Below, piece by piece: positions 52,192 to 53,009 of a DNA stretch of 53,009 bases (positions are counted from its first letter, which is position 1; each line of letters begins with the position of its first letter). The notes below the pieces were generated by a model. The model was not told where the DNA came from and made no database searches. It saw only the letters and a program-made list of their open reading frames with translations. The DNA is from JAAYPI01 sp036734385 (GTDB taxonomy: Bacteria > Bacteroidota > Bacteroidia > Bacteroidales > Paludibacteraceae), in assembly GCA_036734385.1 (NCBI GenBank), contig DAIMYQ010000010.1, positions 1 through 53,009 on the forward strand. Direction: 5' to 3'. The position numbers and the translations under genes were made by a program.

Positions 52192-53009
52192 ATGGATTCA
52201 GAAAATGAAAAGAGAGAATTAGATTTACTTGATCTGTTCAGAATGTTTTTTAATTGGTTAGGTTTTTGTATTAAGTCCTTCTTTAAAGGATTGTTGTGGA
52301 TATTAAAATTTTCCTTTAAAAATTGGAAGATTATTTTTGCGTCAGTATTAATAGGGTGTGGTATTTCCTTTTATTTTTCCCAAAGTGCAAAAAGTGTTTA
52401 TGAGGGCACAATTATATTGCAAAATAATGTCGCAAAAAGTGCAGATGTGGCATTGGCAGTTAAAGCATTGAATACAAAAATTAATCCTGACGATTATAAT
52501 GCTCTATTGTCGAAAATATTAGAAATTAAGAGAAATGTAGGTAAAGATATCGTTAGTATAAAACCTTATTTTATCTATTCGTCAGATGATGAAAAATTAT
52601 ACAATGTTATTGATTTCTATGGAAAGTATACTGATAAAAAGCCGGTTTCCGATAGACTATGTATTTCAGTTAAAACAAGAAATAAAAGGACGTTTCCTAT
52701 TTTGAGAAACGCATTGGTGAAGTATCTCTCTAAAAATGATTACTTTCAGCAATTGAATGGATCTCGCATTGAACAGTTGAAAATGCAAAAGAAAACAATG
52801 GAAAAGGAATTGTTAGCTATCGATAGTCTGGAGAGATTAGAGTATTTTCAAGCTAATAAAAAGATTAATAGTATTCAAATGGAAGGGGGGCTGCTTGTAG
52901 GAGATAATAAAACTCAGTTGTATCATGAAAATATTCTTGCTTTGACGGATCAAATCGAAAAGGTAAAAAGTGACTTGATAATTAAACAAGGAGTGTTTAC
53001 TGTAGTGTC
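52192..53009 (+). CDS. Wzz-like chain-length determinant protein, N-terminal part
   Basis: The frame is open from the ATG to the window edge (272 residues). It begins MDSENEKRELDLLDLFRMF, then FKNWKIIFASVLIGCGISFYFS as a membrane helix (about 43-64). A periplasmic region follows with YEGTIILQNNVAKSADVALAVKALN and a helical, coiled-coil-like part (IEQLKMQKKTMEKELLAIDSLERL, then ILALTDQIEKVKSDLIIKQGV). Such proteins set the length of polymerised surface glycans. The second membrane helix would lie beyond the edge. The gene probably opens a polysaccharide cluster to the right. Confidence 0.78.
   Translation, partial: MDSENEKRELDLLDLFRMFFNWLGFCIKSFFKGLLWILKFSFKNWKIIFASVLIGCGISFYFSQSAKSVYEGTIILQNNVAKSADVALAVKALNTKINPDDYNALLSKILEIKRNVGKDIVSIKPYFIYSSDDEKLYNVIDFYGKYTDKKPVSDRLCISVKTRNKRTFPILRNALVKYLSKNDYFQQLNGSRIEQLKMQKKTMEKELLAIDSLERLEYFQANKKINSIQMEGGLLVGDNKTQLYHENILALTDQIEKVKSDLIIKQGVFTVV

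Overview
The window is AT-rich bacterial chromosome that looks like Bacteroidales (Bacteroidota). Three things point there. Many genes are preceded by the phylum's TAnnTTTG -7 promoter element. Several neighbourhoods are typical of the phylum: recF with a DUF721 gene, parA-parB-DUF5683-lytic transglycosylase with LysM, ribBA beside an LptF/LptG-type permease, and hisHAF-hisIE followed by ftsE. The products also fit: FloA/NfeD, a fused HisIE, pyruvate phosphate dikinase, DUF4254 and a GT90 enzyme. The family or genus cannot be fixed from sequence alone. The piece is scaffolded: there are two runs of exactly 100 N (21166-21265 and 51675-51774), and the second is clearly an assembly artefact.

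Layout. Positions 1-832 are the edge of an integrated element: the 5' end of a tyrosine recombinase gene, preceded by a zinc-ribbon/double-HTH regulator. dnaK follows at 1041-2963 (minus strand). Positions 3280-11702 hold an MFS transporter, a secreted dipeptidyl-peptidase-IV-like protein that has lost its active site, a sugar nucleotidyltransferase, a lipoprotein, a beta-barrel-like protein, a glycosyltransferase and a polysaccharide flippase. Positions 11739-20253 are housekeeping: leuS, recF, DUF721, superoxide dismutase, a YggS-type PLP protein and ppdK. Positions 20434-23678 (minus) hold an OmpA-like lipoprotein and an nfeD-floA-nucleoside phosphorylase run. Positions 23839-28135 form a compact purU-hisH-hisA-hisF-hisIE-ftsE operon. 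Positions 28151-33681 (minus) hold pheS, lon and a TPR protein.

Positions 33838-42313 are a lipopolysaccharide core/O-antigen assembly locus: CBM9-like protein, DUF4254, GT9, GT90, a WaaP-like sugar kinase, GT2 and an O-antigen ligase on the plus strand, meeting two GT4 genes on the minus strand. The right part has parA-parB-DUF5683-lytic transglycosylase (42518-46404), ribBA and an LptF/G-type permease, a START-like protein and cytidine deaminase (all minus), then a glucosaminidase with LysM, a rhomboid protease split by the false gap, and the start of a Wzz-like chain-length gene that runs off the window.

The most notable regulatory signal is a 19-bp element, identical at 18 positions, found 60 bp upstream of dnaK and 32 bp upstream of lon in the same orientation. 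It fits the sigma-54 (-24/-12) pattern except for one base and replaces the usual TAnnTTTG element, so it may be a shared stress-gene promoter. The most notable protein is the DPP IV-like pseudoenzyme at 4486-6591. I found no CRISPR array, tRNA, rRNA or insertion sequence. No convincing new defence system is visible in what is shown; the integrated element at the left edge could carry accessory genes beyond the window.
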